From the NCBI GenBank assembly GCA_037043455.1, contig JAWPHD010000001.1, positions 1,240,001 to 1,304,000 of the forward strand: 64,000 nt of DNA. Reading direction: 5' to 3'. Positions 11,941 through 22,410 of this stretch are shown here, in pieces. The position numbers and the translations under genes were made by a program. Origin of the DNA: Cyrtodaria siliqua. Its lineage: Eukaryota > Mollusca > Bivalvia > Adapedonta > Hiatellidae. The stretch's first letter is position 1. Every line of letters begins with the position of its first letter. The notes beneath the pieces were generated by a model, which saw only the letters and a program-made list of their open reading frames with translations, made no database searches and had not been told where the DNA came from.

Positions 11941-13127
11941 ACCATTTCAAGTCTGTAACCGTGTTTTCACTACTACTCTTTGTATTATGCATTGCCCTTT
12001 TCATATATATAGTTTGCTCTTTTGTTGTGGTGCAGGAAATCCGTGTGCTTTTGAATTTCAACCACGTGTTGTCACAAACACAAAGGAATGTCAGTGAGTG
12101 AATTTACACCGATATCTCTGCAATCATTTTCCTGAGGATGTCTTCACATTCCAGTTCATTTAAGGTCATTAAACATGGGTTACGATGTTTACCGTAATAG
12201 AAACAAATACAACAACTAGCATATATAAAAACTACAATTTAGTTCTTGACGTCACATGCTCATATAATATTGTAATCCAAAAATAGACGAAAAAAAACAA
12301 AGTAAAACGATTTTTCAAAACCTATTTTTAATAGGAAATAATTTACAGTATGAAATATTTCCCTTTAAGAATTTTCCGTTTGTTAGAAAAATCAGTAAAT
12401 CTCTGAAAGAAATTTAATACAAACCCACATTTGTTTTCACAAAAGAAATGTATATATATAACTATGCCAGATGGTTAGGTCTCTTAAATTCTGGTCCAAA
12501 TCAAACACACACAATCATGTCAATATGCGATACAAATAGCTGTTCAGGAACAATAATTCTGATTTATTTCCTGATTTATTTCCTGGTTTATTGTCCAAAT
12601 AACAGTAATGTCCTTTTATTCTGAGTAACAAATACATTATTGTCTTAATATATATGGCCACCGCGAGGGAAATGGTGGTGATTTACACTATTATGCTGTT
12701 CATTTGTTATTTCATTTTTTATTCAAGATAATGAGATCAAATGTCTGAATGCATTTAAAGGTTGCGGTACACTAATTGCTTTCCCATAGGCCACAATGCA
12801 AGCTTTTCCGAAGATAAAAAAAATAAAAATAAAATAAAAATAAACATACAAATTCAAAAAGATGTGTGTTATTGTCAAGGTAGGTCAAAGTCCAATGTGC
12901 CAAAAGTCAAAATTTAGCATGTTTCCACTACAGAATCGTCCATGGGGGCTGCCATATTTATTTACATGCCTAACCGCAGTAAAGATTTACCTGTTTTGAG
13001 TGGGGGTTAATCTCACAATTTCATATTTAAAAAAAAAATGGTATTTTAAATCAAGATAATGAGATCAAAAGTAGATATAAAAATCGAACAGGAAAAGTAG
13101 CATTCCAAGAGTACATTCAAACACAAA
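11941..13127. other. No gene recognised
   Basis: AT-rich sequence. The first 50 bp ('gaccatttcaagtctgtaacc') resemble the N2 3' UTR words 'gaccgttccaagtcggtaacc' and may be a short remnant of it. Otherwise no domain or repeat could be named. A short A-rich run lies at 12,818-12,850. Confidence 0.4.
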
Positions 13128-13475
13128 CATCCATTCTAGTTAAAATGGATTTGTCGAGTTGTCTTATAGAATTAATACATACTTTAATCTTTGACACGAT
13201 ATGAATGTTTTCTAAACAAGTAAGATACATTTATTTAGTTTCGATGTTATGACATTGTCATTCATTCCCATTTCATCATCACACAGTACAGGACAATAAA
13301 TTGTCAATATATATGTCTCATCAGAGATAGGCCTCTTAAAGTTAAACCAGAGGGCCTATATCGCTCTACTGGCGATGGGGAGGTGTTAGAATGTTCACAA
13401 GGCAGAAAATGTCATCTTTCAAAATAAAACAAGGGCCATAAGTCTAGTGTTACTGACCAAATGTAGCTGGTTTTC
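13128..13475 (+). repeat. Satellite-bearing dispersed element, copy 1 (left part)
   Basis: Matches 26,870-27,130 over 'gttaaaatggatttgt.gagttgtcttatagaatta', 'tttagtttc.a.gttatgacattgtca' and 'gagggcct.tatcgctctac', then enters the 'gtgttcacaaggcagaaaatg' satellite. A Naiad fragment interrupts it at 13,476, and the satellite resumes at 14,011. Confidence 0.7.
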
Positions 13476-14010
13476 TGTGGACCCTATGATGACGCCTACA
13501 TATAGCCCATTGGGACGGTGGCGTTTGATATTTGTCTATGATCTTTCTTGTCGTGCCCTTAATGGTTTATTCTCTTGTTGCTCTGGCTTCTGCCAAGTCA
13601 ATGAGTACGTTCATTGTGGCTTTCTAGGCTATCGTTTTTTTGTATTATATTTACACGAGCATATTTGTGTTTTACTTATATTGTCTATTGATGCTGCCTT
13701 GTTGGTTAGAGATTAGATCATGGCGGGGATTTCTTTATTTACACTGTCCTGTTTTAATGGGATGACAGTAGGGTAAGTGTGAGGTTTGGTGCACCCTAGA
13801 ACAGGTTTAAACACCCAGTGGCCTACTTTGCCAATGACCGTTTCAAGGCGGTAGCCTTATTGTCAACCCTTTTGTGTTTGTGATGTCGTATGCATTTATT
13901 ATAACTTTTGCCTTCTTGTTTGTCTGTTTGCGTGTTTGTTTCTGTGTTTTGTGGTTGACTGTCCTCCTTGAAAGCTACTTTCCCTGTCCGATCTTTTTAT
14001 ATTTCTTTGT
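13476..14010 (+). mobile_element. Naiad N1 3' UTR inserted in the satellite
   Basis: Near full-length N1 3' UTR from 'gtggaccctatgatgacgcc' to 'gatctttttatatttctttg'. The satellite reads 'gtagctggttttc' before it and 'tccaagctttcattgatatt' after it, which is contiguous in other units, so the insertion is clean. Open frames at 13,447-13,716 and 13,874-14,104 are non-coding UTR. An ATGA...AA...GA arrangement at 13,751-13,812 is discussed as a weak SECIS-like candidate. Confidence 0.85.
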
Positions 14011-14515
14011 CCAAGCTTTCATTGATATTAACAATATGTGCAAGTTTGATAAAGATCAAATAATAAATGAAGGTGAGAGGGTGTTCACAAGGCAGAAAAT
14101 ATGACATTAATCAGAAAGAACAAGGGCCGTAACTCTGGTGCTACTGATTTGATTTGGCTGTTTTTCAAAATTGTCCGAGCTTTCATCTTTCAATCTGTGC
14201 AAGTTTAGTAAAGATCAAATAATAAATGAAGGTGCTAGCGTGTTCACAAGGCTTAATATGGCATTTTTCAGCAAAGCAAGGGCCATAACTCCGATGAAAC
14301 TAATCCGATCCGGCTGGGTTTTTTTCAAACTTGTCCAAGCTTTCATTGATATAAAGTCACTGGCAAAGTTTCATGAAGATCTGATCAATAATGAAGGCCC
14401 TAGTGCGTTCACAATGCAAAAGTTAACGGACGACGGACGACGGACGACGACGGACGACGACGGACAGTGGAACTCAAATGGTGTTGTAAATATATAAACT
14501 TCCCCTTTTGTTTTA
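14011..14515 (+). repeat. Satellite, about 170-bp units, with (GGACGAC)n end
   Basis: Repeated blocks 'tgcaagtttgataaagatcaaataataaatgaaggtg', 'gtgttcacaaggc' and 'caagggccataactc' recur about every 170 bp. The array ends in a short (ggacgac)n run at 14,427-14,463 and a conserved tail 'gtgttgtaaatatataaactt..ttttaaagaga'. The same arrangement is at 31.12-31.99 kb. Confidence 0.75.
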
Positions 14516-14735
14516 AAGAGAGCAATTAGAAACACCCAGCGGCCTTTTTATTGATATAAAGTGACCGTTCCAAGGCGGTTGCCCTATTGTCAACCATTGT
14601 GTGTTTGTGATGTCTTATCTTGCCTTTTATTCATCTTTAAATAAAGTTGTTCTTTGTTTCTTTGTGTTTTTGTGGTTGACTGTTGTCCTTGAATGGTATT
14701 TTTGCTGTTCGATTTTATATCTACGTTTACATATG
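14516..14735 (+). mobile_element. Naiad N1 3' end fragment
   Basis: Last roughly 220 nt of the N1 3' UTR ('agcggcctttt', 'gaccgttccaaggcggttgcc', 'gtggttgactgttgtccttg', 'ttcgattttatatctac'), with a small internal rearrangement ('attgatataaagt'). It directly follows the satellite tail, as it also does at 32,040. Confidence 0.75.
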
Positions 14736-14990
14736 CCGCAGACCTCATTTGCATGGTAAACGTGTGCGGCAACTTTGCAGCTAACTTCATTTGCATAACG
14801 CTTTTAGCTGTAATCTTCTGACGATGTTTGCTGCAACTTTGCCGCAGACCTCAGTTACATAGCAAAAATGTGCGGCAACTTTGCAGCAAACTTCATTTGC
14901 ATAAAATGTTTCTCTGCAATGTTCTGGTGATGCTTGTGGTGATGTTCGCTGCAAAGTTGCGGCAATGTTCGCCAACAAATCGCGGCAATT
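14736..14990. repeat. GCAA/GCCG-rich imperfect tandem duplication
   Basis: 'gccgcagacctcatttgcat' and 'gccgcagacctcagttacat' start two units of roughly 115 bp, each with 'gtgcggcaactttgcagc.aacttcatttgcataa'. Related 'ggcgaac / gcagcaaac' wording recurs at 19.56-19.99 kb. Minus open frames at 14,590-14,978 fall in it and are not genes. Confidence 0.6.
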
Positions 14991-15039
14991 TTTTTCAAAA
15001 TAAATAATGAACTAAAATTATGAAATGGAACAATGGTGC

Positions 15040-15640
15040 GCCGTTTTAAAACAATATATATTTAACTCAAAAACATGATTTCTTTTCACTATTTAACATG
15101 GACTGCACCAATTTTAAATAAATGCTCTCGTATTAAATAAATCGTCACTAAATAAATGCTCTCGATTTAAAGTATATCCTTACGATTTAGATTATTATTT
15201 TATCCATACGATTTAACTAAATGGTTTTGATTTAATTATTCGTTCGTGATCTAAATAAATCGACCTTCGTTATAGTATAAATGTGCAACAATTTAATTAA
15301 TTTAACACCATTTAAACAAATCCTCTATGGGCATAAATAGAAATATTTTAATTATGCGAGGGCGGGGACTAAATTGTTTTACGTAAGTTGCACATTTAGC
15401 TTAAAAATCATTAGAATATATTAAAATATTAAGCATATAAATAATAATTTAAATCGTATGGATATATTTTAATCGTGAGGATATATTTTGAATCTTAAGG
15501 ATATACTTTAAATTAAGAGGATTTATTTAAAAAGTGTCAATTTATTTAAATCATGTCGATTTATTTAAATATGGTGCAGTCCATTATGTTAAATAGTGAA
15601 AAAACAACATGTTTTTGAGCTAAATAGTTTTGTTACACAC
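15040..15640. repeat. Fold-back element with long imperfect inverted arms
   Basis: Left arm words 'ctcaaaaacatgatttctttt', 'ggactgcacca', 'tttaaagtatatcctta', 'atccatacgattta' and 'aaatgtgcaac' return in inverted order on the right ('gttgcacattt', 'taaatcgtatggat', 'aaggatatactttaaa', 'tggtgcagtcc', 'acatgtttttgag'). Arms are about 250 bp each. No transposase. Probably a MITE-like or fold-back element. Confidence 0.7.
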
Positions 15641-15884
15641 GGCATCCTATATAGAACAAGTTGGAATATGTTGTCACTACATGTAATCATTTCGAACAAA
15701 ACTGACTAAAATAAATATGGTCTTATCTCTAAATGGGGTGTTGAGATGAATATTTTACAAACTTCATACTGTAAATTAAACTTCTAATCCCTAACTTACA
15801 AAGTTGACAAAGCAATACAATAAAACATCCTATCCTGACTTGTGTAAAAAGCAAATCCTCATGTACATGGAAATGTCAAGTGTT

Positions 15885-16593
15885 GTCTCTCACTCTCTTT
15901 CCACATTACTCCCATTTTATAGAGATGTCGACGCTGTCATTCCTGCATTACTACCATTTTCATGGAGATGTCGACGCTGTCATTTCTGCATTGCTCCCAT
16001 TTTCATGTAGATGTCGACCGTTTTCATTTCTGCATTACTCCCATTACCATGGAATGTCGAGCGCAGTCATTTATGCATGACTCCCATTTTCATGGAGATG
16101 TCGAGAACTGTCATTCCTGCATTACTCCCATTTTCATGGAGATGTCGAGCGCTGTCATTCCTGCATTACTCCAATTTTCATGGAGATGTCGAGCGCTGTC
16201 AATTCTGCATTGCTCCCATTTGCATGGAGATGTCGAGCGCTGTCATTCCTGCATGGCTCCCATTTTCATGGAGATGTCGAGCGCTGTCATTTCTGAATTA
16301 CTCTCATTTTTATGGAGATGTCGAGCGTTGTCATTTCTGCATTACTTTCATTTTCATGGGGATGTCGAGCGCTGTCATTTCTGCATCACTCTCATTTTCA
16401 TGGAGATGTCGAGCGCTGTCATTCTTGCATTACTGCCATTTTCATGGAGATGTCGACCGCTGTCATTTCTGCATTACTCCCATTATCATCGAGATGTCGA
16501 GCGCTGTCAATCCTGCATTACTTCCATTTTCGTGGAGATGTCGAGCGCAGTCATTTCTGCATTACTCCCATTTTCATGGAGATGTCGAGCGCC
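15885..16593. repeat. 44-bp minisatellite, first block (about 16 units)
   Basis: Unit core 'ggagatgtcgagcgctgtca' followed by 'tttctgcattactcccattttcat'; period 44 bp. Because 44 is not a multiple of 3 and the unit lacks stops on this strand, all three forward frames stay open (up to 244 codons) and encode the same 44-residue pattern in rotation. That argues for a non-coding array rather than a protein. Units differ by scattered point changes. Confidence 0.9.
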
Positions 16594-17091
16594 AAACTCC
16601 CGGCAGTGGTTACTTCCACTTTCCGTTACAGTAATCACTGCCACCACACACATTCATAGCTTCATAGCAGAAATCCAGCTAAGTTTAATGCGTTAGTGGA
16701 ATAATGTTTAGTTCAATAATTCAACTTGCTTTGTTCATAATATAGGAAAATAGTGTAAAAAACGGTATCTGGTTCCAAAAGTAATTTATTTTATAAAAAT
16801 AATAACAATTTTAGCGAATACGCACACGATTACTAGGTTACTGGTAAACAAACATGTATTCAGAGAACATTACAGAAGCTGTGCGTAAATTTATTAAAGA
16901 GATTACACCCAAGCCAAAACCAGGTTGAATGTTTTCAACATATTCTCAAAGGTGATGGATGTTATTGCCAATTGCCTGTTGGTTATGGCAAGAGTTTGCT
17001 GCTTGGCCAGTGTATCGCCATGGCTTCAGCTATCGTCACGTGATTTGTGTGGTGGCAGGGATTACTGGCTACAATATCACTGTGCGGAGGT
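16594..17091 (+). other. Unique insert in the minisatellite with helicase-like Walker A remnant
   Basis: Splits the 44-bp array. Around 16,870-17,035 the plus strand encodes QVECFQHILKGDG followed by QLPVGYGKSLLLGQ, which looks like a Q-motif and Walker A (GYGKS) of a RecQ- or DEAD-type helicase. The reading ends at a TGA soon after and no downstream helicase motif follows, so this is at best a gene fragment. The insert is flanked by 'tcgagcgc' on both sides, and its ends are weakly inverted ('caaactcc..gcagtg' against 'cactgtgcggaggttgg'), so it may be a small transposon that carries a captured exon. Confidence 0.4.
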
Positions 17092-18172
17092 TGGTCGAGC
17101 GCTGTCATTTCTGCATGACTCTCATTTTCATGGAGATGTCGAGCGATGTCGTTTCTGCATTACTCCCATTTTCGTGGAGATGTCGCGCGTAGTCATTTCT
17201 GCATTACTCCCATGTTCATGGAGATGTCGAGCACTGCCATTTCTGCATTACTCTCATGTTCATGGAGATGTCGAGCGCTGTCATTTCTGCATCACTCCCA
17301 TTTTATGGAGATGTCGAGCGCTGTCATTGCGCATTACTCTCACTTTTACAGAGATGTCAAACGCTTTTATTCCTGCATTACAGTAATTTCATAGAGATAT
17401 CGAGCTCTTTCATTTCTACATTACTCTCATTTTTATGGAGATGTCGAGCACTGTCATTTCTGCAGTACTCCCATTTTCCTGGAGATGTCGAACACAGTCA
17501 TTGCTGCATTACTCCCATTTTTATGTCGAGCGCTGTAATTTCTGCATTGCTCTCATTTTCACGGAGATGTCGAGGCTGTCATTTCTGCATTACTCTCATT
17601 TTCATGAAGATGTCGAGTGCTGTCATTTTCATGGAGATGTCGAGCGCTGTGATTTCTAAATTACTCTCATTTTCATGGAGATGTCGAGCGCTGTCATTTC
17701 TGCATTACTCCCATTATCATGGAGATGTTGATCGCAGTCATTTCTGCATTACTCTCAATTTCACAGAGATGTCGAGCGCTGTCATTTCTGCATCACTCCC
17801 ATTTTTATGGAGATGTCAAGTGCTGTCATTGCGCATTACTCTCACTTTTACAGAGATGTCGGGCGCTGTTATTCCTGCATTACTCTCATTTTCATAGAGA
17901 TGTCGACCGCAGTCATTTCTGCATTACTCTCATTTTCACAGAGATGTCGAGCGCTGTCATTTCTGCATCACTCCCATTTTTATGGAGATGTCAAGTGCTG
18001 TCATTGCGCATTACTCTCACTTTTACAGAGATGTCGAGCGCTGTTATTCCTGTATTACTCTCATTTTCATGTAGATGTCGACCACAGTCATTTCTGCATT
18101 ACTCTCATGTTTTTGGTGATGTCGACCGCTGCCATTTCTGCATTAATCCCATTTTCATGGAAATGTCGAGCA
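17092..18172. repeat. 44-bp minisatellite, second block (about 24 units)
   Basis: Same monomer as 15,885-16,593. Some units are shortened (for example 'tgtcattgcgcattactctc', three times near 17.3, 17.8 and 18.0 kb), showing local higher-order duplication within the block. Open frames of 74-213 codons here are products of the repeat. Confidence 0.9.
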
Positions 18173-18224
18173 TCATCCTAACTGTAGCAGTCCAATAGGC
18201 ACTTGGTGCCTGGATATCTTAGAA

Positions 18225-18345
18225 TCAGCACCAGACCCTTAGGACAGACCCACAAACATAAATATAAACATTTACCAATGGAGGTCACGTTATGGGTCTT
18301 ATGATGGTCTGGGGCTGATTGCGAAAATTCCAGGCGACTGTTAAC
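18225..18345. repeat. Short imperfect fold-back
   Basis: 'aatcagcaccagacc' near 18,229 and 'ggtctggggctgatt' near 18,308 are reverse complements with one mismatch; a second pair 'acagaccc / gggtct' lies inside. It could form a roughly 100-nt hairpin. No coding content. Confidence 0.6.
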
Positions 18346-19119
18346 CAGATGAAAAGTTCAAAACTTGCTATTTTCCGACATATAAAAATAAAAATAAAAC
18401 AGTTAATACTTACAATATACAGGTGTGAAACATCCTCTTCAGACTATTCACTCAAATAAACTCATTCAAATTCATTGTTTTAAACTGTTACAATTTCATT
18501 GAAAAATAGTACACATAACACACCGTTGCCTATATAGACACATGATAACTGGTTATTCATGCAAAAATACCACAATTTCTTGAACACGTGTGTTTCTAAT
18601 AGAATAATCTCTGCAGGATACTGCATGATACTGCATCAGACCAAAAGAAATTGCATACTACCTGGTAATAATAATTAACTGACCCAGTCAGCAAGATGTT
18701 CCAGCTCTTCCCCCAATCTATCATAAATTGTGTTTCTACACGACTGCACACTTATAGTATTCTGATATTAAGCATTAATTATCTTTGTCACTTTTTTACT
18801 TTTAAATACATGTTATTTAAAGTATTTAAATACATGTTATTTAAAGTATGTGTGCTTAAATTTCAAAGTAGATTTTATATTTGTTAAATTTGTAGATTAT
18901 AAGTTCCTATATAATAATTCACAATGACTTAAACTATTAAATTGACTTTCATCATGGTCATGTTAATGCAAAGTAATACTGATATCATTTTGCACTAGGG
19001 ACACAATTCTCATTTTTCTGGTTTTAAATGTTAGAGTTATCATGATGTTTGGTATTTAAAAATGTTCTTGCAACACAATAATACAAGTTTTGGCTTTTTC
19101 TGAAAAAATAATTGAATTG
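18346..19119. other. No gene recognised
   Basis: AT-rich. A 24-bp block ('taaatacatgttatttaaag') is duplicated in tandem at about 18,805-18,848. Nothing else identified. Confidence 0.4.
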
Positions 19120-19415
19120 AATTTTATGTTGTTTAACGGCTCATCGATACAGTATAGGTTATTTAGAGCCGCCCCAGAGAGAGGGCAAGGATACATAGGA
19201 ACGGTGCCCTACTCTTATATCGAATAGATTCCTATGATTCTTTAACGTGCTCGGAGGATAGACCGATACACGGGATCGCCCGGTTTACTTCCCCATCCGA
19301 CGGACGAGGCTAAGGGAAAGTGTCTTGCCCAAGAACACAGCGACGAAACTCAGTCGCATCACGGTGGATTGAACCCGGGACCTCCGGTTACAAATCCGCC
19401 GCGCTACTGACTGAA
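19120..19415 (-). mobile_element. tRNA-derived SINE (family S1)
   Basis: On the minus strand the order is: a B-box-like 'gggttcaatcc' (tRNA-like head at about 19,365-19,410), a conserved body with 'gttcttgggcaagacacttt' and 'cgtcggatgggg', a 3' region 'ctctggggcggctctaaataa', and an 'aattcaattcaatt' tail at 19,100-19,125. Three other copies occur at 23,862, 61,740 and 62,252. The 'gggcaagacact' body is typical of widespread invertebrate SINEs; the exact named family is not assigned. Confidence 0.8.
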
Positions 19416-19559
19416 AAAATAAGGTTACACTAAATGTTTTATACTTAGCAAAATAACTTATTCAAGTGGTCCTTTGACATAAAATGCACATTTTACTTGA
19501 GTACATTTTACTGGAGTAATAAGTAACATAGAATAAATAACAAAAATCTGTTAAAGTTT

Positions 19560-19990
19560 AAGTTTTGTGATGAAGTTTTGGCGAACGGAGATAAAGCAGA
19601 TCAGAATGGAAAAGTTTGTCGTGATCTTCTGGCGAATAAAGAAACGGTAAATCTGAATTGAAAAGTTTGTGGCGAGTTACGGCAATGTAGTTAAAAAGTA
19701 AATCGGAATGGTAAAGTTTGTCGCAATGTTGTGGCGAACAAAAAAACTGCAAGTAAGTTTGTGGTGATGTTATGGCGAACGTTCCAAATAAATAAATGTT
19801 TCTGGCGAACTTCTGGCGAATGTATAACTTTTTAGCGAGTTTGCGGCAAGTTCGCCAAAGATTACCATGGTGTCTGCGGGAACATCACCGCTAGTGGCGA
19901 ACATTGGCGAACAATTAAGTATTGTTCTGGCGAACAAAATTGTTCGCAGCAAACTTGCAGCAACCTTGCAGCAAACCTTCTCATTTGGTA
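19560..19990. repeat. 'ggcgaac' degenerate tandem repeat
   Basis: Many irregularly spaced words 'tggcgaac', 'gttgtggcgaa' and 'gcagcaaac', e.g. 'ttctggcgaataaagaaacgg' then 'tgttgtggcgaacaaaaaaac'. It resembles the elements at 14.74-14.99 kb and 0.62-0.73 kb. The short minus open frames (19,558-19,952) are repeat translations. Confidence 0.55.
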
Positions 19991-20007
19991 AGGGTAGTGA
20001 CGAACTG

Positions 20008-20085
20008 TAAATGAAATCCCTTTCTACTTGGAAAAATACTATCTTTAACAGTATAGATACCCGTATTAACTTCTATTCTATACGA
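20008..20085 (+). pseudogene. Naiad RT N-terminal fragment
   Basis: Encodes KSLSTWKNTIFNSIDTRINF, matching SLSTWKK and the IIDTGINFY block in the copies at 44.5, 48.7 and 59.4 kb. Only about 26 residues remain. It is joined to a degenerate minisatellite that starts right after it. Confidence 0.75.
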
Positions 20086-20285
20086 GCACTAATGTTTATT
20101 ACAGTAAACATGTTGATAATAGTAAGCATGTTGACTACACTAAGAATATCGATTACAGAGAGTGAACATGTTGATCACAGACAGCAAACATGTTGATTAT
20201 AAACACTGATTACAGTAAACATACTGATTACAGTTAAGAATGTTTATTACAGGAATCATGTTGATGACAGTAAATATGATGTAAT
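20086..20285. repeat. Degenerate minisatellite, 20-25-bp units
   Basis: Repeats of 'attacagtaaacatgttgat' with variable spacing (about nine degenerate units). Open frame 20,011-20,196 runs from the RT fragment into it and has no meaning as a protein. Confidence 0.65.
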
Positions 20286-20286
20286 A

Positions 20287-20408
20287 TATAAATATCACAT
20301 TGTTGAGAGATCGATAGTAAGAATATTCACACTGATAACATGAGTATCGCCCAAGGGGAAGCCCAGGGTGAACATTCTTACTATCACCCTCTCATGAATG
20401 TGATACTT
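20287..20408. repeat. Imperfect fold-back, arms about 38 bp
   Basis: 'atatcacattgttgagaga' with 'gatagtaagaat.ttcac' on the left is inverted on the right as 'gtgaacattcttactatc' with 'tctcatgaatgtgatact'. The central loop contains 'gcccaaggggaagcccagg'. Possibly a MITE remnant. Confidence 0.6.
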
Positions 20409-20654
20409 ATTTTAGTATATCGAAATCACCTCGGGCCGAAAAGAGGTTTGTTTTCAGTACAGATTCAACTTTGCCGGATTTGTTTTTCTTTTCAAAACAG
20501 GTTGCTATGAAAGTTATATAATTGTATTGGAATGTATTGGAATTACTGAGTGATAATAGTTCATTGAAATAGTTGAAGTACTTTTGAAATGTCAAAAAAT
20601 AGCAATTTCAGTATACCGAGCCGATGATGTAGCCGACAAGTACGAACATTCTAT

Positions 20655-21118
20655 ATGCGATCGTTTGAAGACGATTCTTCTAAGACAAGAATATACACCA
20701 CCTGTTTAACATTTGTTTCTTATCAATCAATTTTTATTAGTACGATCAGTTCTATTTTAAGCAGTTTATTGTATTTTTGTCATTACTTCCGCCTGTTTCA
20801 TTCTTCAAAAAAAACAAATGTTCGGCTTTGTGTGTGATTAATTGTTTATTTGTAAACCTTAACTATTTTGGATGCATTATGGTGAACAATAAAACAAGAT
20901 AATAATACTTAGACACAGACATATAATCACTCATGCTGTGTTAATTAAACAATTTTACTTAATTTTGATACAAGAAAATCCGATTCAAACTATACGTACA
21001 ACTGTTAAAAACCAATATATTCTCATTTCATTTCATTTATCAAATACTATTTACCGTCAGTGCTCTCTGTTCAAATATGTACTATTTGCGTTTATTTTAC
21101 AGTTTGTATTTAATTCAG
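20655..21118 (+). repeat. Dispersed repeat D, copy 1
   Basis: Aligns with 39,885-40,385 through 'gtacgatcagttctattt', 'cttccgcctgtt.c.ttcttcaa', 'gttcggc.t..tgt.tgattaat', 'aacaataaaacaag' and 'cagtttgtatttaat'. No conserved reading frame between the two copies. In both cases Naiad-derived sequence begins soon after its right end. Confidence 0.7.
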
Positions 21119-21395
21119 ATGATAGATGCCTCTTGTTTGTTAGAGATTATAACCTGGCGGTGATATCTTTATTTACACTGTCCCGTTTATATGGATGACA
21201 ATAAGGTAAGAGTGAGGTTTGATGCACCATAGAACCTGGTTTAAACCCCCAGCGGCTATTTTGCCACTGGCCGTTCCAAGACGGTAGACCTATTGTCAAC
21301 CCTTTTATGTTAGTTATCTTTAAAGTTGTTCTTTGTTTCTGTGTGTGTTTGTGGTTGACTGTCGTCCTTGAATGCTACTTTTCTTGTTCGATTTT
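21119..21395 (+). mobile_element. Naiad N1 3' end fragment
   Basis: Contains 'cttgtttgttagagattata', 'acactgtcccgttta', 'gtgaggtttgatgcacc', 'cgttccaagacggtag' and 'gtgtttgtggttgactgtcg', and ends near 'ttcgattttattactt'. About 275 nt of the 3' UTR remain. Confidence 0.8.
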
Positions 21396-21724
21396 ATTAC
21401 TTAAGACGTCTGTTTATATGTGCACAGCTGTCTGCACCTGATGTGTGTCATCAATTCAAACAACACAATATAGTGCAAACAACATTTAAAAACAAATGTG
21501 TGTGTTCGTATTTAATTGACATACTTAGCCCAATGGCATTTAGATAATAAAAACATATCAGCAATAAATAATATATGATGGGCTTATTTAAAAAATATAT
21601 ATTTTGAGGTTTCTTCTTCTTTTTCTGGTTAAAGTCAGAATTATCTAGATCATGTACAGATGACCTGTGTTGAAAGTTAAGAAACAATATATTGTTCAGA
21701 CACTTCTCATTATATAACTATCCA
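21396..21724. other. No gene recognised
   Basis: AT-rich sequence. The minus open frame 21,451-21,687 contains a lysine run from 'tcttcttctttttc' and no known domain. Confidence 0.4.
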
Positions 21725-22410
21725 GAATGCCACAACTGGTTACAACTCGATGGAAGGGTCATCTTGAAGTTCCAGATATTGGTGATTCGATTACAGGTTT
21801 GTAAAGGCTCCACAGTCTCCTGTCTTAATAGACTGTGACCATCGCTACCATCTCAGGTGGAAAATTCCTACTGGTACCATGTTATGAAGTACATTGTAGA
21901 GAAAGAAAAATTCCATGATAGCAGTGTCAACAGGGTAGCTGTTTCCTGTTATAAGAGTTATCTCCCCCTTTTAAACAAAAATCAGGTTTCTTTAAAAATC
22001 GTTTTCTCTAAAACCTTGTGTAAGATGTCTAATATGTTGCATGTGGCATATGCACTTGGCCCGCTACAAGAAAAAGTAAAATGGTGACTTTGGGATTATA
22101 TTTGACCCCGCCCCAAGGGCCACATATTTACATAGCGTTATACTGGACAATCCTTTAAACACAAACCTGTTTTTGGAACTACAAGAGCTCGATGTCTAGT
22201 ATTTTGCATGTAGTATACGCTCCTAGTGCTCTACCAAATTTGCTAAAATGGTGACCCTGGGGTTATATATGGCCACACCCCAGGAGTCACGTATTTACAT
22301 GGAGCTACCCCGGTCAAAGTTTTACATAGGAAATTGCTGTTGTAGTTTTTTCATGAGCATGTGAGCACTTTGAGGCGAGGCCGAGACAAGGCCCTTTGGC
22401 CTCTTGTTTA
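21725..22410 (+). repeat. Dispersed repeat ending in a GGCC hairpin (Helitron-like end)
   Basis: Contains two diverged roughly 185-bp units ('atggtgactttgggattatat..acatatttacatagcg' and 'atggtgaccctggggttatat..acgtatttacatggag'). It ends with 'gaggccgagacaaggccctttggcctcttgttta', where GGCC/GGCC can form a short hairpin just before the end. Similar ends occur in bivalve non-autonomous Helitron-like elements; the assignment is tentative. A similar terminus lies at 38,255-38,275. Confidence 0.45.

Noticed and set aside
15962..18198. Overlapping frames of 115-244 codons with a 44-residue repeat
   Set aside because: Same effect in a 44-bp minisatellite; all three plus frames are open and equally repetitive.
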